A DNA stretch of 17,209 bases from Gammaproteobacteria bacterium. Its GTDB lineage: Bacteria; Pseudomonadota; Gammaproteobacteria; Xanthomonadales; Wenzhouxiangellaceae. Both the position numbers and the translations under genes were made by a program. The first letter of the stretch is position 1, and each line of letters opens with the position of its first letter. This document shows positions 1-7,327 of the stretch, piece by piece. The notes beneath the pieces are model-generated. The model saw only the letters and a list, made by a program, of their open reading frames with translations, was not told the DNA's origin and made no database searches. The DNA is taken from assembly GCA_003561495.1 (NCBI GenBank), contig PWWM01000029.1, forward strand, positions 1 through 17,209, read 5' to 3'.

Positions 1-1
1 C

Positions 2-1225
2 TTCTCCATTGAAGATTTCCAGGCCGACAGCGCCGATGAAGTGTTCACTTTCAATCTCGTTCCTAATGCGGATGACACCTTTACCGTTGAGTTGGCAGCG
101 GATGTTGTTACCGACCTTGCAGGGAATGATAACGAAGCTTCGAATACTGTCGAGGTAGTGTTTGAAACAAGCAACCCTGAAATCACTTTCCACGCAGTGC
201 AAGAAGGCGGCACTATCAATGATGATGAACTTGAAGATCCCACCAATGCCGATTTCTTCACGCTGTTCATTGATTTTGGTGGGCAACTGGCAAGCTTCAA
301 CATATCGAGCATCAGCGCCGACAATGCACTCCTTGATGATCTCGATACGGTGAATCTCGCGGAAGGATTGTATTCCGTAAGAGTCGAGCCACTGGATGAC
401 GGGGAAGTGACAATCACGATTCCCGAAGAAGAAGTGCAGGATCTGGCCGGCAATGGTAATGAGGAAGGCCAGTTTCAGATCAATTCGGATCAAACCGCTC
501 CGACAGTCGTTTCCATCGAGAGATCCAGTGGCGTGAATGATCCGACCAATCAATCGCCTTTCGATATCGTGATCACCTTCAGTGAAGAGATCGTGGACTT
601 TGATAAGGGCCTGCTGGCTGTGACCAATAGTGAGGCCGCGGACTTCTCCACTTTGGATGATGTCGTCTTCACTGTTTCCATCCTGCCCGACGAGGTCACC
701 ACTACATCGATCATTCTGGATATTGGCGTGCCGGCCGGCGTGTTCACCGACCTGGCCGGTAATGAGAACGAGGCCGATACCGAAGACTACACGATCGAAT
801 TCGGAGATGTGCGTCCGACCGTGGAGTTCACGACCACTGCCACCGACCCGAATGATCTGGAACCCTTCGCGGTCACCCTGACGATTACTGAAATCTTTGG
901 CCAGGAAGTCAGTGGATTCGATGTCGCAGACATTATTTCCGTTAACGTCGCCCAGATCGAACTGGTCGATGACAACAATCCGGTATTTGAGTTGATGATC
1001 ACCCCGGACGGAATCGGACCCTTCGAGATCACCCTCAGCCTTCCGGAAGGCGCGGTCAGCGATATTGCCGGCAATGAGAATGAGGCGTCCGACCTGTTCA
1101 CCCTCGGCGTCGAACGCGGTGTCGACCCGCTTCCAGTGCCGATTTCCAGTCCGCTGGGATTGCTGATTCTGCCCTTGTTGATGCTGGCAATCGGGCTGAG
1201 TCGCAGAAAAGTCATGTTGCACTGA
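2..1225 (+). CDS. Ig-like repeat surface protein, C-terminal part, with CTERM-type sorting tail (5' truncated by window)
   Basis: The reading frame is open to the left edge, so this is the last 407 residues of a longer protein; an internal GTG at 41 is not taken as the start. Four repeats of roughly 100 residues each end in a D-[LI]-A-G-N-x-N-E motif (DLAGNDNEA, DLAGNGNEE, DLAGNENEA, DIAGNENEA), the signature of bacterial Ig-like domains of the Big_12 kind. The protein is very rich in Asp and Glu, typical of secreted, possibly calcium-binding, beta-sandwich repeats. The tail has a PVPISSPLG motif, a hydrophobic stretch of about 15 residues and a basic SRRK cluster. That order resembles IPTL/PEP-CTERM sorting signals, which are handled by a protease at the inner membrane. 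Its role is probably in the cell surface or matrix; ligand and partner are unknown. The next gene starts 82 bp downstream on the same strand. Confidence 0.85.
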   Translation, partial: FSIEDFQADSADEVFTFNLVPNADDTFTVELAADVVTDLAGNDNEASNTVEVVFETSNPEITFHAVQEGGTINDDELEDPTNADFFTLFIDFGGQLASFNISSISADNALLDDLDTVNLAEGLYSVRVEPLDDGEVTITIPEEEVQDLAGNGNEEGQFQINSDQTAPTVVSIERSSGVNDPTNQSPFDIVITFSEEIVDFDKGLLAVTNSEAADFSTLDDVVFTVSILPDEVTTTSIILDIGVPAGVFTDLAGNENEADTEDYTIEFGDVRPTVEFTTTATDPNDLEPFAVTLTITEIFGQEVSGFDVADIISVNVAQIELVDDNNPVFELMITPDGIGPFEITLSLPEGAVSDIAGNENEASDLFTLGVERGVDPLPVPISSPLGLLILPLLMLAIGLSRRKVMLH

Positions 1226-1307
1226 ACAAGGAGCAGCGCGAGGTTCGTGCCGTCCATTGATCCGGAGTGACTGGTATCTTCGTCAAAGACCTGACAGGGA
1301 GGCCCTG

Positions 1308-1940
1308 ATGACCAGGTTCGCAATTTATGTGGGCATTGCCTTGTGCTGCCCGCTTCTGTCTGCCGAGATGTCGCAGGTTCGAGGCACCGAATGTGTGTTT
1401 CCGGATATGAGCGGAATCGATCCTGTACCGTTAGAGCCCGATGCCTCGGATCCTGCCGGCGCTGGCGGGGAAATTCTCGGTGGTCGCTGGCAACTGTTCG
1501 AGGTTCGCTATCGAACCGAACCGTTCGCCATTGAAGTTGAAGGAAATGCGCGCAGTGTTCTGGAGCTTGATGCGGCTGGCGTGACCGGGGGCCAGGCCAG
1601 TCTGGCCCTGGAAGTGACGATCACCTCGCCGCCGGAAGAGGAAATCGACGAAGTCGGCGCCGGGCCTTATTCGGCGAACGGGATTCTGCTCAGTTTTCAG
1701 AACGACTGTGGAGATGAACTGACACTGGACGAGGTTGAATACAGCATCGATTCAAGCATGGATGTTCCCATAATGACACTATGGGGCGACGAACAGTTTG
1801 ACATCACTGAACCTTTTCCCACCACAATCACTGTTTTTCTCGAGGTGCAATACGAACTGGTCGAGCCACAGCAACTGGATGATCCGGTTTTCGATGACCG
1901 CTTCGAGGTCACGGAAGTCGGCCAGCAGGCGTTGCCATGA
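1308..1940 (+). CDS. Secreted hypothetical protein with FDDRFE C-terminal motif
   Basis: I do not recognise the family. I chose the ATG at 1308, not the further upstream start of the frame, because an AGGGAGG ribosome-binding site (1296-1302) lies just before it and the product then begins with a signal peptide (basic N-terminus, hydrophobic stretch, likely cleavage after PLLSA). The 210-residue product is acidic and beta-rich in appearance. It has two Cys in the mature part (after GTE and after FQND) that could form a disulfide. Near the C-terminus it carries DDPVFDDRFE followed by 11 further residues, the same kind of tail motif found at the ends of the beta-helix pseudogene and the delta-60 protein in this window. 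It may share a transcript with the upstream Ig-like gene. A small hairpin follows the stop codon. Confidence 0.75.
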   Translation: MTRFAIYVGIALCCPLLSAEMSQVRGTECVFPDMSGIDPVPLEPDASDPAGAGGEILGGRWQLFEVRYRTEPFAIEVEGNARSVLELDAAGVTGGQASLALEVTITSPPEEEIDEVGAGPYSANGILLSFQNDCGDELTLDEVEYSIDSSMDVPIMTLWGDEQFDITEPFPTTITVFLEVQYELVEPQQLDDPVFDDRFEVTEVGQQALP

Positions 1941-1946
1941 ATGAAG

Positions 1947-1971
1947 GCCAATGACAATTGGCACATGTTTT
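1947..1971 (+). terminator. Weak hairpin with short T-run after the small secreted gene
   Basis: A 6-bp stem (GCCAAT/ATTGGC) with a 4-nt loop lies 7 bp after the stop codon at 1940 and is followed within 6 nt by TTTT. The stem is short, so termination would be weak. Its placement right after the gene end is the main support. Confidence 0.35.
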
Positions 1972-2027
1972 CCGGCCAGGTTCGTTGCAGAATATCGGCA
2001 AGTCAATAGCAAGGGTATTCCCGGAAA

Positions 2028-3389
2028 ATGAAATTCCGTCATCTGATCTTATTCTGTCTAATCTCACTCAGCACCTCCACTGTACTGGCATCGGATTCCA
2101 TTCCTGATGGACTTTGGCTGGGCGTGGCCGATGCCGAATCAGGCGCAATGCGCTTTGATATCAAGTTCAGTGTCGAAGACGAGCAGTTGCAAGCCCTGTT
2201 CATCCTGCATAGCGAAGGTGGCATGCGAATGCCGGCCGACAGCGCTGAGCTGGAGGGTCATTCGATTCGTCTGGTAACCATGAACGGCGCGGTGGTCCTT
2301 GATGGGCGCTTTGATGGAAACCAGGCCGAAGGCACTTTACGCTTTCCCACAGCGGAACTGAACATGCGACTGGCCCGCGAAGGGAGCACAGAGGCCAGTG
2401 AAATGCTCGACCGTGCTGATCGAGAGATTGCAGAACTGCGTGAAGAACCCTTGCAAAAGTTACGCTCAGGCCCGGGCATGGAGCGCATTGATGGCGCTGC
2501 CCTGGAAGAACTGCTGGATGCTGCTGAAGCCAGTTACACCACTGGCCTGGCGCTGATGCATGACGGTGAACTGGTCGGTGAATGGTATCGCGGTGAACAG
2601 GCGCAACCCATCCAGGCCATGTCGGTGACCAAGGCTGCGTTGCATCTGATTATCGGGCGTCTGATCGCCCTGGGCGAACTGGAGTCGATCGACCTGCCGG
2701 TTCATCACTTTTATCCCCAATGGGCCGACGACGAACAACGATCATCGATCACCATTCGTCACCTGCTGGCGCATACCTCGGGTGTGGACCGCGGCCAGCC
2801 GGCCGGCCCCATTTACCAGAGCGATGATTTTGCGCAGTTCGCACTGGATGTGCCGCTGGAGTTCGAGCCCGGTTCCCAGGTGGTCTACAGCAATAACGCC
2901 ACCAACCTGCTCGGCGGCATCGTTGGCCAAATCATCGACCAACCCCTTGAAGAGTTTCTGGCCGGTGACCTGTTCGGACTACTGGGCATTGGAGAATTTT
3001 CCTGGGCCAACGATCGGGCCGGCAATCCGCATGGCATGGCCGGCCTGGCGCTGACAGCCGGCGACCTGGCCCTGCTGGGGCAACTTGCCCTGAATCGCGG
3101 CGAGTGGAACGGGCAGCAACTGATTGACGCCGACTGGTTCGAGCAGAGCTTCCAGCCCGGCAGCGAGCATTCCCAGCGCATCGGATTGATCTGGTTTCTG
3201 GACCGGGAGGACGACGAACTGGTCGGCGCTTCACACTCCGGCTATCTGGGCCAGTTTCTGGGCATTCGATTCGACAACGGCGTGGTGGGAGCGCGCATGA
3301 TTGCCAATTCTCCGGCCTACAACTCCGAAACCGATTCCTTTCGAGCGTTTCTGGAGTCGTTGGCCACCCTGCCCTCGGTGGAGCCTTAA
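2028..3389 (+). CDS. Secreted serine hydrolase, class C beta-lactamase family (PF00144)
   Basis: A 453-residue protein with a signal peptide (residues 1 to about 21, ending VLA-SD). Residues 25-115 form an N-terminal beta-rich domain (GLWLGVADAESG...). The catalytic domain fills about 155-445 and shows the three motifs of the family: S199-V-T-K202 (nucleophile Ser and general-base Lys), Y287-S-N289, and H403-S-G405 in the place of KTG. LLAHTSG at 246-252 is also typical. The family includes AmpC, D-aminopeptidases, esterases and penicillin-binding-protein-like enzymes; the HSG form is common in esterase/peptidase-like members, so true antibiotic resistance is not implied. It probably acts in the periplasm or is exported. 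The start is supported by the signal peptide; the nearest Shine-Dalgarno-like element, AAGGG, lies rather far upstream. The stop codon abuts the promoter of the toxin-antitoxin pair. Confidence 0.9.
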   Translation: MKFRHLILFCLISLSTSTVLASDSIPDGLWLGVADAESGAMRFDIKFSVEDEQLQALFILHSEGGMRMPADSAELEGHSIRLVTMNGAVVLDGRFDGNQAEGTLRFPTAELNMRLAREGSTEASEMLDRADREIAELREEPLQKLRSGPGMERIDGAALEELLDAAEASYTTGLALMHDGELVGEWYRGEQAQPIQAMSVTKAALHLIIGRLIALGELESIDLPVHHFYPQWADDEQRSSITIRHLLAHTSGVDRGQPAGPIYQSDDFAQFALDVPLEFEPGSQVVYSNNATNLLGGIVGQIIDQPLEEFLAGDLFGLLGIGEFSWANDRAGNPHGMAGLALTAGDLALLGQLALNRGEWNGQQLIDADWFEQSFQPGSEHSQRIGLIWFLDREDDELVGASHSGYLGQFLGIRFDNGVVGARMIANSPAYNSETDSFRAFLESLATLPSVEP

Positions 3390-3392
3390 AGT

Positions 3393-3410
3393 TATAACAT
3401 ATGTTATACT
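3393..3410 (+). promoter_or_regulatory. Palindromic operator and -10 element of the toxin-antitoxin operon
   Basis: TATAACATATGTTATA (3393-3408) is a perfect 16-bp palindrome starting 4 bp after the serine hydrolase stop codon and 53 bp before the antitoxin ATG. It overlaps a good -10 hexamer, TATACT (3405-3410). No clear -35 is visible. AbrB/MazE-type antitoxins commonly repress their own operon by binding such palindromes over the promoter, so autoregulation is the natural reading. Confidence 0.65.
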
Positions 3411-3445
3411 CACGGTGGATTCCCATCCCGCCCTGAGGACACATC

Positions 3446-3673
3446 ATGACCCGCAAGCTCAAGCTCACCGCCATCGGCAATTCCACCGGCGTGATTCTGC
3501 CCAAGGAGCTGCTTGAAAAACTGCGCGTTCAGCGCGGTGACGAACTGATGGTGCTCGAGACCCCCGATGGCATCACCCTGACGCCCTTCGATCCCGAGTT
3601 TGCCGCGCAGATGGAGGTGGCCGAGCGCATCATGCGCGAGGATCGTGACCTGCTGCGCAGGCTGGCGGAGTGA
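3446..3673 (+). CDS. AbrB/MazE/SpoVT-type antitoxin
   Basis: A 75-residue protein with a SpoVT-AbrB DNA-binding fold at residues 3-47 (KLTAIGNSTGVILPKEL followed by LRVQRGDELMV). As in the family, this swapped-hairpin domain would dimerise and bind the palindrome upstream. The C-terminal part (about 50-75, charged and helical, EVAERIMREDRDLLRRLAE) is the usual toxin-binding segment. The start is fixed by TGAGGA (3434-3439) 6 nt before the ATG. The toxin gene begins 3 nt after its stop codon, so the two are translationally linked with the antitoxin first, as in type II toxin-antitoxin operons. Doc toxins are classically paired with Phd; pairing with an AbrB-type antitoxin is also a known arrangement. 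Confidence 0.9.
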   Translation: MTRKLKLTAIGNSTGVILPKELLEKLRVQRGDELMVLETPDGITLTPFDPEFAAQMEVAERIMREDRDLLRRLAE

Positions 3674-3676
3674 GTC

Positions 3677-4096
3677 ATGGCTAGCTGGACCGGGATTTCC
3701 CTGGAATTGGCCGAAGCCATTCATGAACGTCAACTTGCCGAGCACGGCGGCCCCTCCGGCGTGCGCGACCGCGGTCTGTTCGAATCAGCCCTGGCCCGGC
3801 CCCAGCAACTGGCCTCTTATGGCGGAACTGATGTGGACGCCCCGGCCCTGGCGGCGGCCTACGCCTTCGGGCTGGCAAGAAATTATCCGTTCGTCGACGG
3901 CAACAAACGCACCGCCTACGTCGTGTGCAGAACTTTTCTCGTCCTCAATGGTTGGGACATGGTCGGTGATCTGACCGATCGTTATCGTGTGTTCCTCAGT
4001 CTTGCCGATGGCACGCTTGGTGAAGATGAGTTGGCCGAATGGCTACGCCGCAACAGCCGCCCCGAGCAGGTCAGTGAAACGGCGGGGGAGTACTAG
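3677..4096 (+). CDS. doc: Death-on-curing (Doc) family toxin, Fic fold, with active-site His replaced by Tyr
   Basis: A 139-residue member of the Doc branch of the Fic family. P1 Doc phosphorylates EF-Tu and stops translation. The Fic motif is present as Y70-P-F-V-D-G-N-K-R78, followed by TAYV. The N-terminal features (GGPSGVRDRGLFESALARP) and the AAAYAFGLARN helix match chromosomal Doc homologues, which usually read NHPFxDGNKRT. The first motif residue should be the catalytic His; the codon at 3884-3886 is TAT (Tyr), one C-to-T step from CAT. In P1 Doc the H66Y change at this position abolishes toxicity, so this copy may be inactive. It is the second gene of the operon, 3 nt after the antitoxin. 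The C-terminus (SRPEQVSETAGEY) is a short extension. Confidence 0.9.
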   Translation: MASWTGISLELAEAIHERQLAEHGGPSGVRDRGLFESALARPQQLASYGGTDVDAPALAAAYAFGLARNYPFVDGNKRTAYVVCRTFLVLNGWDMVGDLTDRYRVFLSLADGTLGEDELAEWLRRNSRPEQVSETAGEY

Positions 4097-4119
4097 ACGA
4101 CCTGCCCAACCGCATCGAA

Positions 4120-4140
4120 GCGGCGCGCATTGCGCGCCGC
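4120..4140. terminator. GC-rich perfect hairpin between convergent genes
   Basis: A perfect 9-bp stem (GCGGCGCGC/GCGCGCCGC) with a 3-nt ATT loop lies between the doc stop (4096) and the stop of the opposing beta-helix gene (4158). It has no T-run on either strand, so it is not a canonical intrinsic terminator. Its position between gene ends suggests bidirectional termination or 3'-end protection. Confidence 0.4.
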
Positions 4141-4157
4141 AACGGCTGGCTGTAGCG

Positions 4158-4637
4158 TTACTCGAATCGGTTCTGGAAAATTCCATCGTCCAGTTCGGGC
4201 CAATTGGTCTCGTAGGCGCCGATGTCGTATGAGCCGCTGCCACTCCAACCCGGCGGATTGGTCAGGGGAGAGCCGGTATGCGCACTACCGCGTGAACGGC
4301 CGGCGATGTCACGATTGCCGGCCGTGGATCCATCACAGAAGTCGATGACCGGTGAGGTCGGGGACGGGAAATAGGGACGAGTGGCGTCCTTTTCGTACAG
4401 GCGCGGGTTGTTCTGCTGGTAGCGGTCCCATGAGCCGAAGATCTGCGCGGGAGGCTGGTGGCCCATGACACAGCGCGTCAACACATCAAAATCACCGGTT
4501 CCATCGGCACTCACCACATTGCCGGTGGTTTCATGAACGATGCTGCCCAGCAATCGAACCCGGGCGCTACCGGTATTGGTGAATGCACGCACCGCGTTGG
4601 TCGGGCTGACATTATCGGTAATGGTGGACCAGCCCAC
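4158..4637 (-). pseudogene. C-terminal open segment of the broken beta-helix gene (DIGAYE and FQNRFE tail)
   Basis: The last 159 codons supply the final coils (WSTITDN..., LLGSIVHETTGN), a linker with Cys pairs, the DIGAYE motif and the terminal DDGIFQNRFE. The DIGAYE box marks the end of the beta-helix in choice-of-anchor Q proteins, and the final ten residues match the tail motif of two other secreted proteins in this window. The segment begins inside the corrected reading frame and has no start signals of its own. Confidence 0.65.
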
Positions 4638-4639
4638 GG

Positions 4640-5164
4640 TCAGATCGGAGTGGGTCCAGGCATAAAACAGGGTATTGCCGAGTTTCCGAACACCAAGCTG
4701 TTGGAAAAGGTCGCCTGGCCGGGATGGTCCTCGGTACCGCGAACGTTGACCACACTGCCGAAACTCGAAGCATCGTTGCCACTGATCTGGGTGAAGTCAA
4801 CCGATAACTCGCCACCATCGACGAAGGCAGCGCCCCCGCGTCGGCCGGCGGTGTTGTTGCGCAGGCGACTGCACCTGGGGATTGTGGTGATCCCGGCACT
4901 GCTCTGCGATGGCTGGCACGGCGCTGTCGGACCGGTCGGGCCACGCCGCATCTCGACAAGGGCACGATCGTTGACAAACAAGCCTCCGCCATCGTCATTG
5001 GCCGAATTGGCATCGATGATGACATCTTCTAACATCAGGCGGGTTGATGGACCGGTGACATAAGCTCCGCCACCCAGATCGGCCTGGTTGAATGTCAATC
5101 GACCAGCATTCAGATCGCCAACGGGAATGCCACTGCTGGTTCCCGAACCTCCGCGAAAGTTCAT
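4640..5164 (-). pseudogene. Middle open segment of the broken beta-helix gene
   Basis: The first ATG of this segment is internal; read upstream of it, the same frame gives GIYLSDGSRMNFRGG, which continues the first segment after the duplication. It contains more coils (GGGAYV, GGGLFV, RGGAAFV) and a loop with two Cys (TAPCQPS, IPRCSRL), as seen in related proteins. The frame derails after LVFGNS: the next residues (AIPCFMPGPTPI-stop) do not fit, while the following frame gives GNTLFYAWTHSDLTVGW. No ribosome-binding site supports separate translation. Confidence 0.65.
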
Positions 5165-5190
5165 TCTGCTGCCATCACTCAGGTAGATGC

Positions 5191-6039
5191 CTAGATGCCG
5201 CCGCCAAAACCAGTCGCGGAATTGCCGAAGATCGCGGAGTCGGGGATGATCAGAATGATGCTACCGCCGCTGTACCACTGAATGGTGGCGCAATCGACCG
5301 CGGCGAATCCACCTCCGTTGGTGGCCTCATTGTTGATGACATTGGTACGGTCGATGATCATCATGTTGGAGTTTCCGATATTGTGATTCGAAGAATTGAT
5401 GCAGGCCAGTCCACCGCCGTTGAGGCCTGCAACATTCGAACCGATCGAGGAGTCGGCATCGGTGACCAGAACAAGCCCACCGAATCCGGCAATGGGCCCA
5501 TTGATCACAACCGCCACACCCCCGCCATTGGCTTCGGATTCATTGTTTTCAACGCGGACATCATTCAGGGTCACGGACAGGGCGCCCGGGCGGCCCTCGA
5601 TCAATATGCCGCCGCCGGACTGGTTCGTGAAACCATTCGTGATCAACAGGTTCTCCAGCACCACGTTCTGAGGCCCATCCTCTCCGGTCGGCATCCAGAT
5701 ATCAAAGACTCGCCCTTGCTGATCTGCATCCAGGGTGGTTCGACCGGTCGATTCAGAGGCGGTACACGAAGCGTAGCCGCCGCGAATGGTCAGGCTCTTG
5801 GCGAAGATGCCGTAGGTATTGCCGCGGTAGTGATCGGCCGATCCTGACAGCAGGATGACATCACCATCACTGGCCGAGTTGATGGCCGTTTGAAGGTTGG
5901 GAAAATCGCAAGTGCCGCCATCCGATCCAACCCGGATGACGTTGCCCTGCCCGGCCGTGGCTGACAGGCTGGCCAGCAGACAGGCCATTGCGAGGCAAAA
6001 AAGTATCAAAAACTCAAAGAGTTGCTTGCTTATTGTCAT
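5191..6039 (-). pseudogene. N-terminal open segment of the broken beta-helix gene
   Basis: This 282-residue segment holds the signal peptide (MTISKQLFEF..., hydrophobic core to about residue 28, cleavage near ATA-GQ). Next comes a short conserved block (IRVGSDGGTCDFPNLQTAI) typical of the start of secreted beta-helix proteins, then the first coils with the GGG motifs listed for the whole gene. It ends prematurely at GFGGGI-stop, created by the 8-bp duplication. If the lesions are real, this secreted half-helix is the only part with normal translation signals. Confidence 0.7.
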
Positions 6040-6214
6040 GTTGGTATCCCTGCAGAAAAAACCGTTGTTACTTGCTTATCGCCGCTACTTACGCAAACCC
6101 GGCAAGAAAGCTGCCATAAAGATTCCATGACCTATAAAATCCCCACGGCTGAACCTTATGCATACATTACGCTTGGTAAAATAAGGTCGTTCGGCAGGCT
6201 GGAGATAATTTACT

Positions 6215-7327
6215 GTGAATTTCATTCAACGACATCACGAACGGGTCATCGGCTGGTGGCTGCTGATCTGTTGTGCGGTGCTGCTGGTGCTGGTCATTGT
6301 CGGTGGCGCCACGCGTCTGACCGGCTCGGGGTTGTCGATGGTCGAATGGCAGCCGCTGACGGTCATTCCTCCGACCAGCGAGGAAGCCTGGGTGCGGGAA
6401 TTTGACGCTTACCGCGCCAGCCCGGAGTATCAGCAAATCAACCGCGGCATGTCCCTGGGTGAGTTCAAGGTGATCTACTGGTGGGAGTTCGGCCATCGAC
6501 TGCTGGCGCGCGGGCTGGGCCTGGTCTTTGCCCTGCCTCTGGCCTGGTTCTGGTGGCGCGGCATGGTGCCGCAACGTTTGCGATGGCCACTGCTCGGCCT
6601 GCTGGCCCTGGGCGGCCTGCAGGGTTGGCTGGGTTGGTACATGGTCCAGAGTGGGCTGGTCGATATCCCCAGGGTCAGCCCCTACCGACTGGCCGCCCAT
6701 TTGGGTCTGGCGCTGGTCATCTTCGCCATCATGTTTCGCATGGCCATCCGCCTGGTGTGGCCTCGCGAAGAGCCGAGGCCCAAGCGATCCTGGCGACCAT
6801 GGACCCTGTCGCTCCTCGCCCTGGCGTCACTGACCATTCTTTCCGGAGCCTTTGTGGCCGGCCTCAATGCCGGGCTGTCCTACAACACCTTTCCGTTGAT
6901 GGGTGACAGGATCGTGCCGGATGGTTACCTGGGCCTGGAACCGCTGTGGCGAAACCTGTTCGAAAACACCGCCGCGGTTCAATTCAATCATCGCCTACTG
7001 GCCATTCTAACCGCCACCGTTGCTCTGTTGGCGTGGTGGCGGGTCTGGCGGGTCGAATCCGAACGCAAGATCAGGATGGCTTTTCATGTCCTGGCCGCCA
7101 TCGTGCTGGTTCAGGTCGGGCTGGGCATCACCACCTTGTTGACCCATGTGCCGGTCACGCTGGGCACGGCCCATCAGGGTGTGGCGGTACTGGTGCTGTC
7201 CGCGATCATTGCGGCGGATTACCTGGTGAGCCGGAAAATCGACTTGAGAACCACGGAACGCAGCCGCGGCTCAACCCATCAGGGTCACAGGACGACCGTT
7301 CTCAGTTCGGCTGGGTCTGGCGCATGA
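6215..7327 (+). CDS. ctaA: Heme A synthase, COX15/CtaA family
   Basis: Heme A synthase oxidises the C8 methyl of heme O to the formyl of heme A, the cofactor of aa3-type cytochrome c oxidases, in the inner membrane. The 370-residue protein has about eight membrane spans and the four conserved heme-ligand histidines: H94 (EFGHRLLAR), H162 (AAHLG), H259 (FNHRLLA) and H320 (AHQGVA). VGGATRLTGSGLSMVEW near the N-terminus is diagnostic of the COX15 branch. I chose the GTG at 6215, which has GGAG (6201-6204) upstream and gives the usual N-terminus. No ctaB or oxidase genes are next to it; it stands alone, divergent from the beta-helix gene. The last 30 or so residues (after VSRKIDL) are hydrophilic and unconserved in look, and the final 26 bp overlap the 3' end of the opposing regulator gene. 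Confidence 0.95.
   Translation: MNFIQRHHERVIGWWLLICCAVLLVLVIVGGATRLTGSGLSMVEWQPLTVIPPTSEEAWVREFDAYRASPEYQQINRGMSLGEFKVIYWWEFGHRLLARGLGLVFALPLAWFWWRGMVPQRLRWPLLGLLALGGLQGWLGWYMVQSGLVDIPRVSPYRLAAHLGLALVIFAIMFRMAIRLVWPREEPRPKRSWRPWTLSLLALASLTILSGAFVAGLNAGLSYNTFPLMGDRIVPDGYLGLEPLWRNLFENTAAVQFNHRLLAILTATVALLAWWRVWRVESERKIRMAFHVLAAIVLVQVGLGITTLLTHVPVTLGTAHQGVAVLVLSAIIAADYLVSRKIDLRTTERSRGSTHQGHRTTVLSSAGSGA

Larger units (their letters stand above)
4158..6039 (-). pseudogene. Secreted right-handed beta-helix protein (choice-of-anchor Q type), broken by two frameshifts
   Basis: Three open segments on the minus strand join into one protein once two lesions are undone. The first lesion is the 8-bp tandem duplication at 5184-5199, the second a lost nucleotide near 4678-4681. 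The corrected length is 1,875 nt, exactly 625 codons (624 residues plus stop). The product starts with a signal peptide, has NxAxxxGGG coil motifs of a parallel beta-helix (GGGILI, GGGVAVV, GGGLACI, GGGFAAV, GGGIYLSD, GGGAYV, GGGLFV), and ends SYDIGAYE, the hallmark of choice-of-anchor Q proteins, then DDGIFQNRFE. The ATG at 6039 has AGGGA 8 nt before it. As read, only the first 282 residues would be made, without the C-terminal domain. Either lesion could be an assembly error, but the exact duplication is a natural mutation type. It is divergent from ctaA. Confidence 0.85.

Noticed and set aside
4458..5847. Plus-strand open frames of 201 and 251 codons across the beta-helix pseudogene
   Set aside because: The minus strand carries the signal peptide, coil motifs and DIGAYE end. 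The plus frames have no family signature; they survive because the sense gene is repetitive.
6040..6214. Promoters for ctaA and the divergent beta-helix gene
   Set aside because: The region is AT-rich with several loose -10-like hexamers (for example TAAAAT at 6177), but no pair with a convincing -35 could be fixed. No TTTCA array is present.
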